48,083 bases of DNA. Source: Lachnospiraceae bacterium (GTDB lineage Bacteria; Bacillota; Clostridia; Lachnospirales; Lachnospiraceae). This document shows, piece after piece, positions 1 through 7,699 of this stretch (positions are counted from its first letter, which is position 1; each line of letters starts with the position of its first letter). Location of the stretch: NCBI GenBank assembly GCA_021203465.1, contig JAJQBC010000108.1:21837-69919 (forward strand), read 5' to 3'. A model generated the notes under the pieces. The model was not told where the DNA came from and did not search any database. It was given only the letters and a program-made list of their open reading frames with translations. A program made the position numbers and the translations under genes.

Positions 1-2187
1 CCGACGGGAGACCGTCAGGGTTACCGCGGCGGTACCGGGGAGCGTTCACCCTACAACCGTTCGGACCGCCCGGCAGGAGACCATCAGGGCTACCGCAGCG
101 GCGGAGCGGGGGACCGTCCATCCTATGGACGCTCGGACCGTCCGCAGGGAGGCCGTTCCGACGGACGCCCGTCGTTCAGCCGTGACGGCGGGAGCGGCAG
201 AGGCCAGGCAGGGCGCGGCGGTGCACCCGGACGCGGAGCCGGAACCGGCCGCACGGGGAGCAAATCCTTCGCCGGAGCTCCGGAGACGAAGCCGGAGAGC
301 AGGCGTCATGACAACCGCGGCCGTCAGAAGAACGAGAAGCAGTACAAGGACGCGGATATCAGCAAGCTGAAGAACCGCCCGGGCCGCTTTATCCGTCCTG
401 AGGCAAAACCGGTGGAGAAAAAGAAAGATCTGGAGCCGAAGAAGCTGCCGCTGCCGGAGAGCATCAGCATTGGTGATCTCGCGGAGCGCATGAAGATCCA
501 GGCCTCCGCGATCATCAAGAAGCTTTTCCTTGAGGGAAAGATGCTGACCGTGAATTCGGAGCTGGACTTCGAGGCGGCGGGCGAGATCGCACTCGAGTAC
601 AACTTCGATCCGGAGCCGGAGGAGAAGGAGGATGTGATCGGGAAGCTTCTCGAGGATATCGAGGATACCAAAGAGACGCTGGTCACGCGTCCGCCGGTCG
701 TCTGCGTTATGGGCCATGTCGACCATGGTAAAACCTCGCTGCTGGACGCGATCCGTCACACGAACGTGACCGACTGCGAGGCAGGCGGCATCACGCAGCA
801 CATTGGCGCTTATATGGTGAAGCTGAAGGATCGCCGGATCACCTTCCTCGATACGCCGGGACACGAGGCCTTCACGGCCATGCGTATGCGCGGCGCGAAT
901 TCGACCGATATCGCGATCCTCGTGGTCGCCGCGGACGACGGTGTGAAGCCGCAGACCGTGGAGGCGATCAACCACGCGAAGGCCGCGGGCGTCGAGCTCG
1001 TCGTCGCGATCAATAAGATCGATAAGCCGGGCGCGGACGTGAACCGCGTGAAACAGGAGCTGACCGAGTACGGCCTCGTAGCCGAGGACTGGGGCGGCAG
1101 CACGGTCTGCGTGCCGGTTTCAGCAAAGTCGAAGGAGGGCATCGAGGATCTGCTGGAGATGGTGCTGCTGACCGCGGACGTGCAGGAGCTGAAGGCCAAT
1201 CCGGACCGTCAGGCGCGCGGCGTTGTGATCGAGGCCCAGCTCGACAAGGGGCGCGGCGCGGTGGCGACCGTGCTGATCCAGAAGGGTACGCTGCATGTGG
1301 GCGATTTCATCGCCGCGGGTTCCGCCTACGGAAAAGTCCGCGCGATGATGGACGACAAGGGCAACCGCGTGAAGGAAGCCGGTCCGTCCACGCCGGTGGA
1401 GATTCTCGGCCTGAACGGCGTGCCGATGGCGGGCGAGGTATTCGTCTCGCCGAAGACTGACCGTGAGGCGAGGGAGTTCGCGGAGACCTTCATCAAGGAG
1501 AGCCGTGAGAAGATGATCGAGGACACGAAGCTCCGCATGTCCCTCGAGGATCTGTATTCGCAGATCCAGAGCGGCAATCTGAAGGAACTGAACATTATCA
1601 TCAAGGCGGATGTGGCCGGAAGTGTCGAGGCTGTGAAACAGTCGCTTCTGAAGCTCTCAAACGAGGAGGTCGTCGTGAAGTGCATCCACGAGGCGGCGGG
1701 CGCAATCAACGAGTCCGATGTCATTCTGGCGAGCGCTTCCAACGCGGTCATCATCGGCTTCAATGTCAAGCCGGATGCGATTGCGAAGGAGACCGCGGAG
1801 CGTGAAAATGTGGATATCCGCCTCTACAGCGTCATCTACGACGCAATCGCGGATGTCGAGCGCGCGATGAAGGGCATGCTCGACCCGGTCTACGAGGAGA
1901 AGGTGCTCGGCCATGCCGAGATCCGCCAGATCTTCAAGGCCTCGGGCGTGGGCAATATCGCCGGTTCCTACGTGCTGGACGGCGTGATCCAGCGCGGCTG
2001 CAAGATCCGTATCAGCCGCGAGGGCAAGCAGATCTATGAAGGCGAGCTCGCTTCGCTGAAGCGTTTCAAGGACGATGTGAAGGAGGTGCGCTCCGGCTTC
2101 GAGTGCGGCCTTGTCTTTGAGAAATTCAACGACATTCAGGAGCTGGATATCGTGGAGGCCTACACGATGGTAGAGGTGCCGAGATAA
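1..2187 (+). CDS. infB: Translation initiation factor IF-2 (5' end outside the window)
   Basis: GTPase that brings initiator fMet-tRNA to the 30S subunit and promotes 50S joining. The frame is open from base 1, so 728 residues of the C-terminal part are visible and the true start lies upstream; the first in-window GTG at 412 is internal. Residues 1 to about 110 are a Gly/Arg/Ser/Asp-rich low-complexity tract with repeated SDRP-type units. An IF2_N-like segment follows around nt 460-600. The G domain shows G1 GHVDHGKT (712-735), G2 [11 protein letters not shown]3 DTPGHE, G4 NKID and G5 SAK, then the beta-barrel and C-terminal domains to the TAA. The next gene, rbfA, starts one base after the stop, which implies translational coupling. 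The low-complexity N-terminus is usual for IF2 of Lachnospiraceae. Confidence 0.97.
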   Translation, partial: PTGDRQGYRGGTGERSPYNRSDRPAGDHQGYRSGGAGDRPSYGRSDRPQGGRSDGRPSFSRDGGSGRGQAGRGGAPGRGAGTGRTGSKSFAGAPETKPESRRHDNRGRQKNEKQYKDADISKLKNRPGRFIRPEAKPVEKKKDLEPKKLPLPESISIGDLAERMKIQASAIIKKLFLEGKMLTVNSELDFEAAGEIALEYNFDPEPEEKEDVIGKLLEDIEDTKETLVTRPPVVCVMGHVDHGKTSLLDAIRHTNVTDCEAGGITQHIGAYMVKLKDRRITFLDTPGHEAFTAMRMRGANSTDIAILVVAADDGVKPQTVEAINHAKAAGVELVVAINKIDKPGADVNRVKQELTEYGLVAEDWGGSTVCVPVSAKSKEGIEDLLEMVLLTADVQELKANPDRQARGVVIEAQLDKGRGAVATVLIQKGTLHVGDFIAAGSAYGKVRAMMDDKGNRVKEAGPSTPVEILGLNGVPMAGEVFVSPKTDREAREFAETFIKESREKMIEDTKLRMSLEDLYSQIQSGNLKELNIIIKADVAGSVEAVKQSLLKLSNEEVVVKCIHEAAGAINESDVILASASNAVIIGFNVKPDAIAKETAERENVDIRLYSVIYDAIADVERAMKGMLDPVYEEKVLGHAEIRQIFKASGVGNIAGSYVLDGVIQRGCKIRISREGKQIYEGELASLKRFKDDVKEVRSGFECGLVFEKFNDIQELDIVEAYTMVEVPR

Positions 2188-2188
2188 T

Positions 2189-2566
2189 ATGAGGAAAAAC
2201 AGTATCAAAAATACCCGCTTAAACGGGGAGGTCTTACGGACGCTCTCGGAGATCATCCGCGGAGGGATCAAAGATCCGCGCATCAGTCCGATGACGACGG
2301 TGCTGCGCGTGTATGTCGCGCCGGATCTGAAGACCTGCAAGGCATGGATCAGCGTGCTGGGCGATGAGCAGGCGCAGAAGGATACGATGGAAGGCCTTCG
2401 CAGCGCGGCGGGCTATATCCGCCGCCAGCTGGCGAGTGAGCTGAACCTGCGCAATACGCCGGAGATCACCTACATTCTGGACCAGTCCATCGAGTACGGG
2501 GTAAATATGTCGAGAAAGATCGACGAGGTCATGGGCGAGATGCCCGAAAGAGGATCGGAAGAATGA
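2189..2566 (+). CDS. rbfA: 30S ribosome-binding factor A
   Basis: Small single-KH-domain protein (125 residues, the normal size) that binds free 30S subunits and helps process the 5' end of 16S rRNA, important at low temperature. The N-terminus has the typical basic helix with an RLNGEVLRTLSEIIR-like stretch, followed by an IKDPRI-type segment and the KH core; the C-terminus is short and acidic. The ATG lies one base after the infB stop and the 3' end overlaps nrnA by 4 bases (ATGA), so it is embedded in the infB operon, its usual place in Firmicutes. Confidence 0.95.
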   Translation: MRKNSIKNTRLNGEVLRTLSEIIRGGIKDPRISPMTTVLRVYVAPDLKTCKAWISVLGDEQAQKDTMEGLRSAAGYIRRQLASELNLRNTPEITYILDQSIEYGVNMSRKIDEVMGEMPERGSEE

Positions 2567-3537
2567 GTATAGAGCTTGAGAGGGAACTGACCGGGGTGAA
2601 GTCGCTCGGGATCGCGGGTCATGTCCGCCCTGACGGCGACAGCATCGGGGCCTGCGTTGGCCTGTGGAGCTACGTGCGGGACAATTTCCCGCAGGTGGAG
2701 ACGGTTGATATGTGGCTCGAGAAGCCGGACCCGAAGTGCCTGATGGTAGAGGGCTGCGATAAGATTCGCCAGCCGGACGGACAGGAGCGCTGCTACGATC
2801 TCTTCATCGCCGTGGACTGTGCGGCGAAGGATCGGCTCGGCGGTGCGCTGCCCTTCTTTGCAGCGGCGAAGCGGACGCTCTGCATCGACCATCACGTGAG
2901 CAATCCGGGTTACGCGGATGAGAATGTGATCGACGGCGACGCGAGCTCTGCCTGTGAGCTGCTCTGCCGCCTGCTGGAGATGGAAAAGATTTCCGAAAGG
3001 GCGGCGGCCGCGCTGTACATGGGTATTGCCCATGATACCGGGATCTTCCAGTACAGCTGCACCTCACCCGCTACGATGCGCATTGCGGCGGATCTGATGG
3101 AGAAGGGCATTCCCGCTTCCGATATCGTGACGGAGACTTTTTATAAGAAGACTTACAGCCAGAACCAGATCCTCGGCAAGGCTCTGCTGGAGAGCATGCG
3201 CATTATGGACGGGCGCTGCGTCGTCAGCGGAGTGACCCTGCGCCAGATGCAGTTTTTCGGTGTGGAGCCGCTCGACCTGGAGGGCATCGTCAGCCAGCTT
3301 AAGCTGACCGAGGGCGTGGAGGTCGCAATCTTCCTGCATGAGACGGCGAATCTGGAGTATAAGGTTTCGCTGCGATCCGGCGAGAGCGTGGATGTGAGCA
3401 AAATCGCCGCTTATTTCGGTGGCGGCGGGCATGCGCGCGCGGCGGGAGTCACGATGAAGGGAACCTTCCACGACATCGTAAATAACCTGACCCTGCACAT
3501 TGAACGGCAGCTTTCGGAGCAGGAAGAGACATGTTAA
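2563..3537 (+). CDS. nrnA: DHH/DHHA1 phosphoesterase, NrnA-type oligoribonuclease / pAp phosphatase
   Basis: Bifunctional phosphoesterase of 324 residues. Proteins of this type degrade 2-5 nt RNA fragments (nanoRNA) and dephosphorylate 3'-phosphoadenosine 5'-phosphate; some members also cut linear pApA from cyclic-di-AMP turnover. Metal-binding motifs are visible: HVRPDGDS at residues 20-27, an Asp at 85 in VDCA, and DHH at 109-111. The DHHA1 substrate-binding motif GGGGHARAAG lies near residue 285. The gene overlaps rbfA by 4 bases and truB by 7 bases, which is the common Firmicutes order. The nanoRNase assignment rests on this family and context; I cannot separate NrnA from closely related cyclic-dinucleotide phosphodiesterases by sequence alone. 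Confidence 0.9.
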   Translation: MSIELERELTGVKSLGIAGHVRPDGDSIGACVGLWSYVRDNFPQVETVDMWLEKPDPKCLMVEGCDKIRQPDGQERCYDLFIAVDCAAKDRLGGALPFFAAAKRTLCIDHHVSNPGYADENVIDGDASSACELLCRLLEMEKISERAAAALYMGIAHDTGIFQYSCTSPATMRIAADLMEKGIPASDIVTETFYKKTYSQNQILGKALLESMRIMDGRCVVSGVTLRQMQFFGVEPLDLEGIVSQLKLTEGVEVAIFLHETANLEYKVSLRSGESVDVSKIAAYFGGGGHARAAGVTMKGTFHDIVNNLTLHIERQLSEQEETC

Positions 3538-4424
3538 ACGGAATCATCAATATTTACAAGGAGCGCGGCTTCACCTCCCACGACGTGGTGGCGAAGCTGC
3601 GCGGCATTTTAGGGCAGAAAAAGATCGGACATACCGGGACGCTCGACCCGGAGGCGGAGGGCGTCCTGCCCGTCTGTCTCGGCAAGGGGACGCGCCTCTG
3701 CGATATGCTGGCCGACCGGACGAAGAGCTACGAGGCGGTGCTGCTGCTCGGGCAGTCCACGGACACGCAGGACGCGACGGGGCAGGTATGCGCGCGCGCG
3801 GAAGTCTCCGTGACGGAGGAACGTGTGCGGGAGGTTCTGCAGGGTTTCGTCGGGGAGTACGAGCAGATTCCGCCGATGTATTCCGCCCTGAAGGTAAATG
3901 GTCAGAAACTCTACAAGCTGGCGCGCGCCGGTATTGAGGTGGAGCGGAAAGCCCGGAAGGTCACGATTTACGACCTGCGGATTCTGGATGTCAGCCTGCC
4001 GCGGGTGCGCTTCGCGGTCGACTGCTCGAAGGGAACCTATATCCGCACGCTCTGCCATGACGCGGGAGAACGGCTCGGCTGCCATGGCTGTATGGAGAGC
4101 CTCCTGCGCACGCGGGTTGGGGATTTTCGGCTGGAAGGAAGTCTGAAGCTGTCCGAGGTGGAGCGGCTGCGCGACGAGGGGAGACTCGACGAGGCGGTGA
4201 TCCCGGTGGACCGCATGTTCGCGGAGCTGCCGGGGCTTAAGCTCCTTCCGGAGGCCGCCGCGCTCGGCCACAATGGAAATCCTTTCCGCCCCGCGCAGGC
4301 GCAGCCGGTCCTGGAAGCGGAGCGCGTGCGCGTCTACGATGACCATGGGGATTTCCTCGGGGTATACCGTTACGACGCGGAGGGTGGGCTCTACCGCCCC
4401 GTAAAGATGTTCTACCAGGCCTGA
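3531..4424 (+). CDS. truB: tRNA pseudouridine(55) synthase
   Basis: Isomerises U55 to pseudouridine in the T-psi-C loop of elongator tRNAs. The 297-residue protein starts with MLNGIINIYKERGFTSHDVV, has the catalytic loop GHTGTLDPEAEGVLP with nucleophile Asp39, and later the conserved KSYEA, PPMYSALKVNG and CSKGTYIRTLCHD segments typical of TruB. The C-terminal part (about residue 230 on) is a short PUA-like extension. The start codon lies inside the nrnA 3' end (7-base overlap), so translation is probably coupled. Confidence 0.95.
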   Translation: MLNGIINIYKERGFTSHDVVAKLRGILGQKKIGHTGTLDPEAEGVLPVCLGKGTRLCDMLADRTKSYEAVLLLGQSTDTQDATGQVCARAEVSVTEERVREVLQGFVGEYEQIPPMYSALKVNGQKLYKLARAGIEVERKARKVTIYDLRILDVSLPRVRFAVDCSKGTYIRTLCHDAGERLGCHGCMESLLRTRVGDFRLEGSLKLSEVERLRDEGRLDEAVIPVDRMFAELPGLKLLPEAAALGHNGNPFRPAQAQPVLEAERVRVYDDHGDFLGVYRYDAEGGLYRPVKMFYQA

Positions 4425-4431
4425 GCAGCAG

Positions 4432-4488
4432 CAAAATGAAAAGAAAAACTTTGCAGATTTATCTGCGAAAGGCTTTGTTTTCATTTTG
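4432..4488. terminator. Long imperfect hairpin between truB and ribF
   Basis: An 11-bp outer arm (CAAAATGAAAA) has its exact reverse complement at the other end of the element, and an inner stem GCAGA/TCTGC with flanking CTTT/AAAG closes a short loop. After the inner stem the + strand is U-rich (GCTTTGTTTTCATTTTG), so it can act as an intrinsic terminator with an imperfect U tract. Because the outer arms are A-rich and T-rich it could also work on the other strand. It begins 7 bases after the truB stop. Termination is inferred, and may be partial. Confidence 0.5.
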
Positions 4489-4635
4489 TGATGGGCGACA
4501 AATTCTCTGTGTATCCGAAAGATTTCGGGTATTTTTGAAAAAATGACAGTAAGAAGTAAGGATGCTGATGAAGGCTGACATTTGGCGATGCCTTCATGAG
4601 TGTGCATATACGTTACATGAGAGGATTCGATTCGT

Positions 4636-5580
4636 ATGAATTACATCACAGGAGATATTGCATACCATACAGAAACTCCCTCCGCTGTCTCCCTCGGCAA
4701 ATTCGACGGGCTGCACCGCGGCCACCGCATGTTGCTCGGCGAGGTGCTCAGGCAGCGGGAAAACGGCCTTAAGTCCGTGATTTTCACTTTTACGCAGAAC
4801 CCGACGCGCATCCTGTCCGGGCTCTCACCACAGAATATCATCACGAATGAGGAGCGCCGCCGCATGCTGGAGGCGCAGGGCATCGACTGTCTGCTGGAAT
4901 GCCCTTTCGTGCCGGAGCTCGCGCACATGGAGCCGGAGCGCTTCGTGGAGGACTTCCTCGTGGGGCAGCTGAAAGCGCGTTTCATCGCGGTCGGCACGGA
5001 TTTCCGCTTCGGCTATCAGCGGAAAGGCGACCCGGCGCTGCTCGCGCGCATGGGAGAGCGCCTCGGTTTTCAGGTGGAAGTGGTAGAGAAGCTTCAGAGC
5101 CACGGTCGCGATATCAGCAGCAGCTACGTGCGTGAGGCGCTGCACGAGGGCAACATTCCCCTCACGAATGAGCTGCTCGGCTACCGTTATTTCGTCGACG
5201 GCGAGGTGCTGCACGGTCGCCGGATCGGCCGCACGCTCGGCCTGCCGACGATCAATTTCCAGCCGCCGCAGGAGAAGCTGCTGCCGCCGAACGGCGTCTA
5301 CCTGACGCGTACGATCCCGCAGGACGGCGACGAGCCCGCCTACTATGGCATCACCAACATTGGCTACAAGCCAACTGTGGGAGGCGAGACCCGCAAGGGG
5401 GTCGAGACCTACCTCTTCGACTTCGAGGGCAGTCTCTACGGACAGCATCTGCGCGTGGAATTCCTCGAATACGAGCGTGTAGAGCAGAAGTTCACCTCGC
5501 TCGACGCCCTGAAGGCACGCATCCTCGCGGACGTCGACTGGGGGAAATCCCGCCTCCCCTCTGCCGGGATAGATAGTTGA
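4636..5580 (+). CDS. ribF: Bifunctional riboflavin kinase / FAD synthetase
   Basis: Makes FMN from riboflavin and FAD from FMN, each using ATP. Protein of 314 residues, normal for bacterial RibF. The N-terminal nucleotidyltransferase domain shows GKFDGLHRGH at residues 21-30 and an ISSSYVREAL-like segment that closes this domain. The C-terminal flavokinase domain has RIGRTLGLPTINF and then PPNGVY. It ends with the usual C-terminal helical segment. It lies 211 bases downstream of truB with a hairpin between them; the only upstream promoter-like string (TTGAAA near 4534) has no good -10 box, so transcription may be partial read-through from the infB operon. Confidence 0.95.
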   Translation: MNYITGDIAYHTETPSAVSLGKFDGLHRGHRMLLGEVLRQRENGLKSVIFTFTQNPTRILSGLSPQNIITNEERRRMLEAQGIDCLLECPFVPELAHMEPERFVEDFLVGQLKARFIAVGTDFRFGYQRKGDPALLARMGERLGFQVEVVEKLQSHGRDISSSYVREALHEGNIPLTNELLGYRYFVDGEVLHGRRIGRTLGLPTINFQPPQEKLLPPNGVYLTRTIPQDGDEPAYYGITNIGYKPTVGGETRKGVETYLFDFEGSLYGQHLRVEFLEYERVEQKFTSLDALKARILADVDWGKSRLPSAGIDS

Positions 5581-5771
5581 TCGTGCGCCCGGCTGTGCTG
5601 AGACTTGCCCCGGAGGCTCATCCGTTTCTCGCTCGCAGATGATGAAAATTCTCGAAGGCGACGACTGCTTCTCCCCCATACAGGGCATGCCGCAGGGTAC
5701 CCGCTCCGGGCGATTCGGCCTGGATTTGGCCGGCTCCGGCGGAGGGGCAGACGCAAAAACAAAGGAAAGAC

Positions 5772-5800
5772 TTGCATCTGGCGTGAAATTCATGTAAAGT
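5772..5800 (+). promoter_or_regulatory. Promoter of the Na/Pi cotransporter gene
   Basis: TTGCAT (5772-5777), 17-base spacer, TAAAGT (5795-5800), close to sigma-A consensus. Predicted transcription start is near 5807, giving a leader of about 65 bases. The rest of the 5581-5853 interval holds no convincing gene, only GC-rich sequence with short stem-forming stretches near 5715-5745. Confidence 0.55.
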
Positions 5801-5807
5801 ATAAGTG

Positions 5808-5833
5808 AAGCGTATGTTAAACAGCATATGCTT
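5808..5833 (+). promoter_or_regulatory. Inverted repeat at the 5' end of the Na/Pi leader
   Basis: AAGCGTATG (5808-5816), 8-base spacer, CATATGCTT (5825-5833). Eight of nine positions match, and the ninth can form a G-U pair in RNA. It starts essentially at the predicted transcription start, so it could be an operator for a dimeric regulator or a 5' stabilising stem. No regulator was identified. Confidence 0.35.
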
Positions 5834-5871
5834 TCTACTTTTGGGATAAAACCGTGGGAGAGAGATATATT

Positions 5872-7512
5872 ATGAGTGTGAGTATAGTGGTGACGCTGCT
5901 GGGCGGTCTCGGCCTGTTCCTGCTGGGCATGCATCAGATGGGCGACGGCATGGCGAAGGCCGCCGGTACCCGGATGAGGGGCATCCTCGAGGCCGCGACC
6001 TCGAACCGGATCAAGGGCACATTGGTCGGTATCGTGTTCTGCGCGTTGATTCAGTCGTCGAGTGCGACGACGGTGATGGTTGTCAGCTTCGTGAACGCGG
6101 GCATGATGACACTGTATCAGGCGGCGGGCGTGATCTTCGGCGCGAATATCGGTACGACGATCACCTCGCAGCTCGTATCCTTCAATCTTTCCGAATACGC
6201 GCCGCTCATCCTCTTTGCCGGCGTGATCATGACACAGTTTATCAAGGACAGCCGCGTGAAGAAGGTCGGCGAAGTGATTCTCGGCTTCGGCGTCCTGTTC
6301 ATGGGCCTCGACCTGATGTCGAGCAGCATGTCGAGCCTCAAGGATTCCCCGCAGATCGCGCAGATTCTCGGCGGCCTGACAAATCCGGTTCTGGCCGTGC
6401 TCGTGGGTACGGTGATCACGGCGATCATCCAGAGCTCGTCCGTGACGGTCAGCATTATCCTGCTCATGGCGCAGCAGGGGCTGCTCGAGCTTCCCATTTG
6501 CTTCTATATTATACTCGGCTGCAACATCGGCGCCTGTATGTCGGCGATGATCGCTTCCCTGACCGGCAAGAAGGACGCGAAGCGGGCTGCCCTGATTCAC
6601 CTGTTCTTCAATATTATCGGCACGGTCATCATCTTCATCGTCCTGACGGTGGCGGGTCCTCAGGTACTGCGGCTCATCCAGGCGATCTCCGGCACGGATC
6701 CGGGGCGCTGCGTCGCGAACGCGCACACACTGTTCAAGATCTGTCAGGTCATTATCCTGCTGCCCTTCACCAACGGCATTGTGAAGCTGACCTATCTGGC
6801 GGTGCCCGGCGAGGAGGCCGCGAAGGATCAGGAGGTCGAGCTGCTCTACATCGGCGGCAAGGCCATGTTCTCCCCGGCGACGGCGGTGGTTGAGGGTATC
6901 AAGGAGCTCGAGCATATGGCCTCGCTCGTCTATGAAAATCTGAACCGCGGCCTCGACGCGCTGATCGAGCAGGACGAATCGAAGATTGAGAAGGTTTACG
7001 AGGTGGAAAAACAGATTGATCAGATGAACCGCGCGATCACCGATTACCTGGTCAGCATCGGCCAGATGGCGCTGCCGATCGACGACCGCCGCAGCATCAG
7101 CGGCCTGTTCCACGTGATCAACGATATCGAGCGCATCGGCAACCAGGCGAAGAATCTGGCCGACGAGGCGGCGGAGCGCATGGAGGAGCAGATCGTCTTC
7201 AGCGACGAGTGTTACGAGGAGCTCCATCAGATGCGCGAGAAGGTGAACCTCATCATGGAATACTCCGTCGATGCCTTCGCGCACGGCGAGCGCGAGCACA
7301 TGCAGGACATCCTCGACCTCGAGGACGAGATCGACGAGATGGAGCGCACCTTCCAGAAAAATCATGTCGAACGCCTCAGCCGCAACGAGTGCACCGCGGC
7401 GGCGGGCCTCGTCTTTTCGGATGTGCTTTCCGGACTCGAGCGCGTGGCCGACCACGCCACGAACATCGGCTACTCCATGATGGATGCGCAGGACGAAGAG
7501 GAAATCAACTGA
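5872..7512 (+). CDS. Na+/phosphate cotransporter family protein with C-terminal PhoU-like domain
   Basis: Polytopic membrane protein (546 residues) of the Na_Pi_cotrans family, which imports or exports phosphate in exchange with sodium. Both inverted-repeat signatures are present: QSSSATT at residues 61-67 followed by GANIGTT at 90-96, and QSSSVTV at 187-193 followed by GCNIGA from 216. From about residue 330 the protein is soluble and helical with PhoU-like helices rich in Glu (long MEEQ, DECYEELHQMREK-type segments), as in YjbB/NptA-like bacterial members. I chose ATG 5872 over GTG 5854 because GGGAGAGAG lies 6-8 bases before it and the GTG has no ribosome-binding site. It is monocistronic, flanked by its own promoter and a terminator. 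Transport direction cannot be told from sequence. Confidence 0.93.
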   Translation: MSVSIVVTLLGGLGLFLLGMHQMGDGMAKAAGTRMRGILEAATSNRIKGTLVGIVFCALIQSSSATTVMVVSFVNAGMMTLYQAAGVIFGANIGTTITSQLVSFNLSEYAPLILFAGVIMTQFIKDSRVKKVGEVILGFGVLFMGLDLMSSSMSSLKDSPQIAQILGGLTNPVLAVLVGTVITAIIQSSSVTVSIILLMAQQGLLELPICFYIILGCNIGACMSAMIASLTGKKDAKRAALIHLFFNIIGTVIIFIVLTVAGPQVLRLIQAISGTDPGRCVANAHTLFKICQVIILLPFTNGIVKLTYLAVPGEEAAKDQEVELLYIGGKAMFSPATAVVEGIKELEHMASLVYENLNRGLDALIEQDESKIEKVYEVEKQIDQMNRAITDYLVSIGQMALPIDDRRSISGLFHVINDIERIGNQAKNLADEAAERMEEQIVFSDECYEELHQMREKVNLIMEYSVDAFAHGEREHMQDILDLEDEIDEMERTFQKNHVERLSRNECTAAAGLVFSDVLSGLERVADHATNIGYSMMDAQDEEEIN

Positions 7513-7528
7513 AATTTATCTTAAATCG

Positions 7529-7566
7529 CCCCCTTTCCGCAAAATTTGCGGGGGGGGGTATTTTTT
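7529..7566 (+). terminator. Intrinsic terminator after the Na/Pi gene
   Basis: Stem CCGCAA/TTGCGG with a small loop, extended by a C5 run against a G run across a TTT bulge, then TATTTTTT. It starts 17 bases after the stop codon and separates the transporter from the downstream surface-protein operon. Confidence 0.75.
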
Positions 7567-7611
7567 AACAAAAAGTTCAGAAAAAATCGTCATATTATGT
7601 AAAATTCACCA

Positions 7612-7640
7612 TTGAAATGAGGGGGAGTATGCTTTAAAAT
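7612..7640 (+). promoter_or_regulatory. Promoter of the 40-kb surface-protein/ATPase operon
   Basis: TTGAAA (7612-7617), exactly 17 bases, TAAAAT (7635-7640): the best sigma-A-like promoter in the window, placed between the upstream terminator and the first surface gene. The flanking 7560-7660 stretch is AT-rich, unlike the rest of the locus. No promoter of similar quality was seen before any of the next 12 genes, whose gaps are at most 41 bases. Confidence 0.7.
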
Positions 7641-7699
7641 AAAAGTGACTTATTATGTTCATATTGTGTTTACACGGTGACAGGAGAGGAAAACGGCAT

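Noticed and set aside
46-975. 309-codon minus-strand frame at the left edge
   Set aside because: Antisense to infB, whose GTPase motifs are unmistakable on the + strand.
4825-7455. An 876-codon minus-strand frame across ribF and the Na/Pi gene
   Set aside because: It is antisense to two well-identified genes and crosses both a promoter and a gap; same codon-bias shadow effect.
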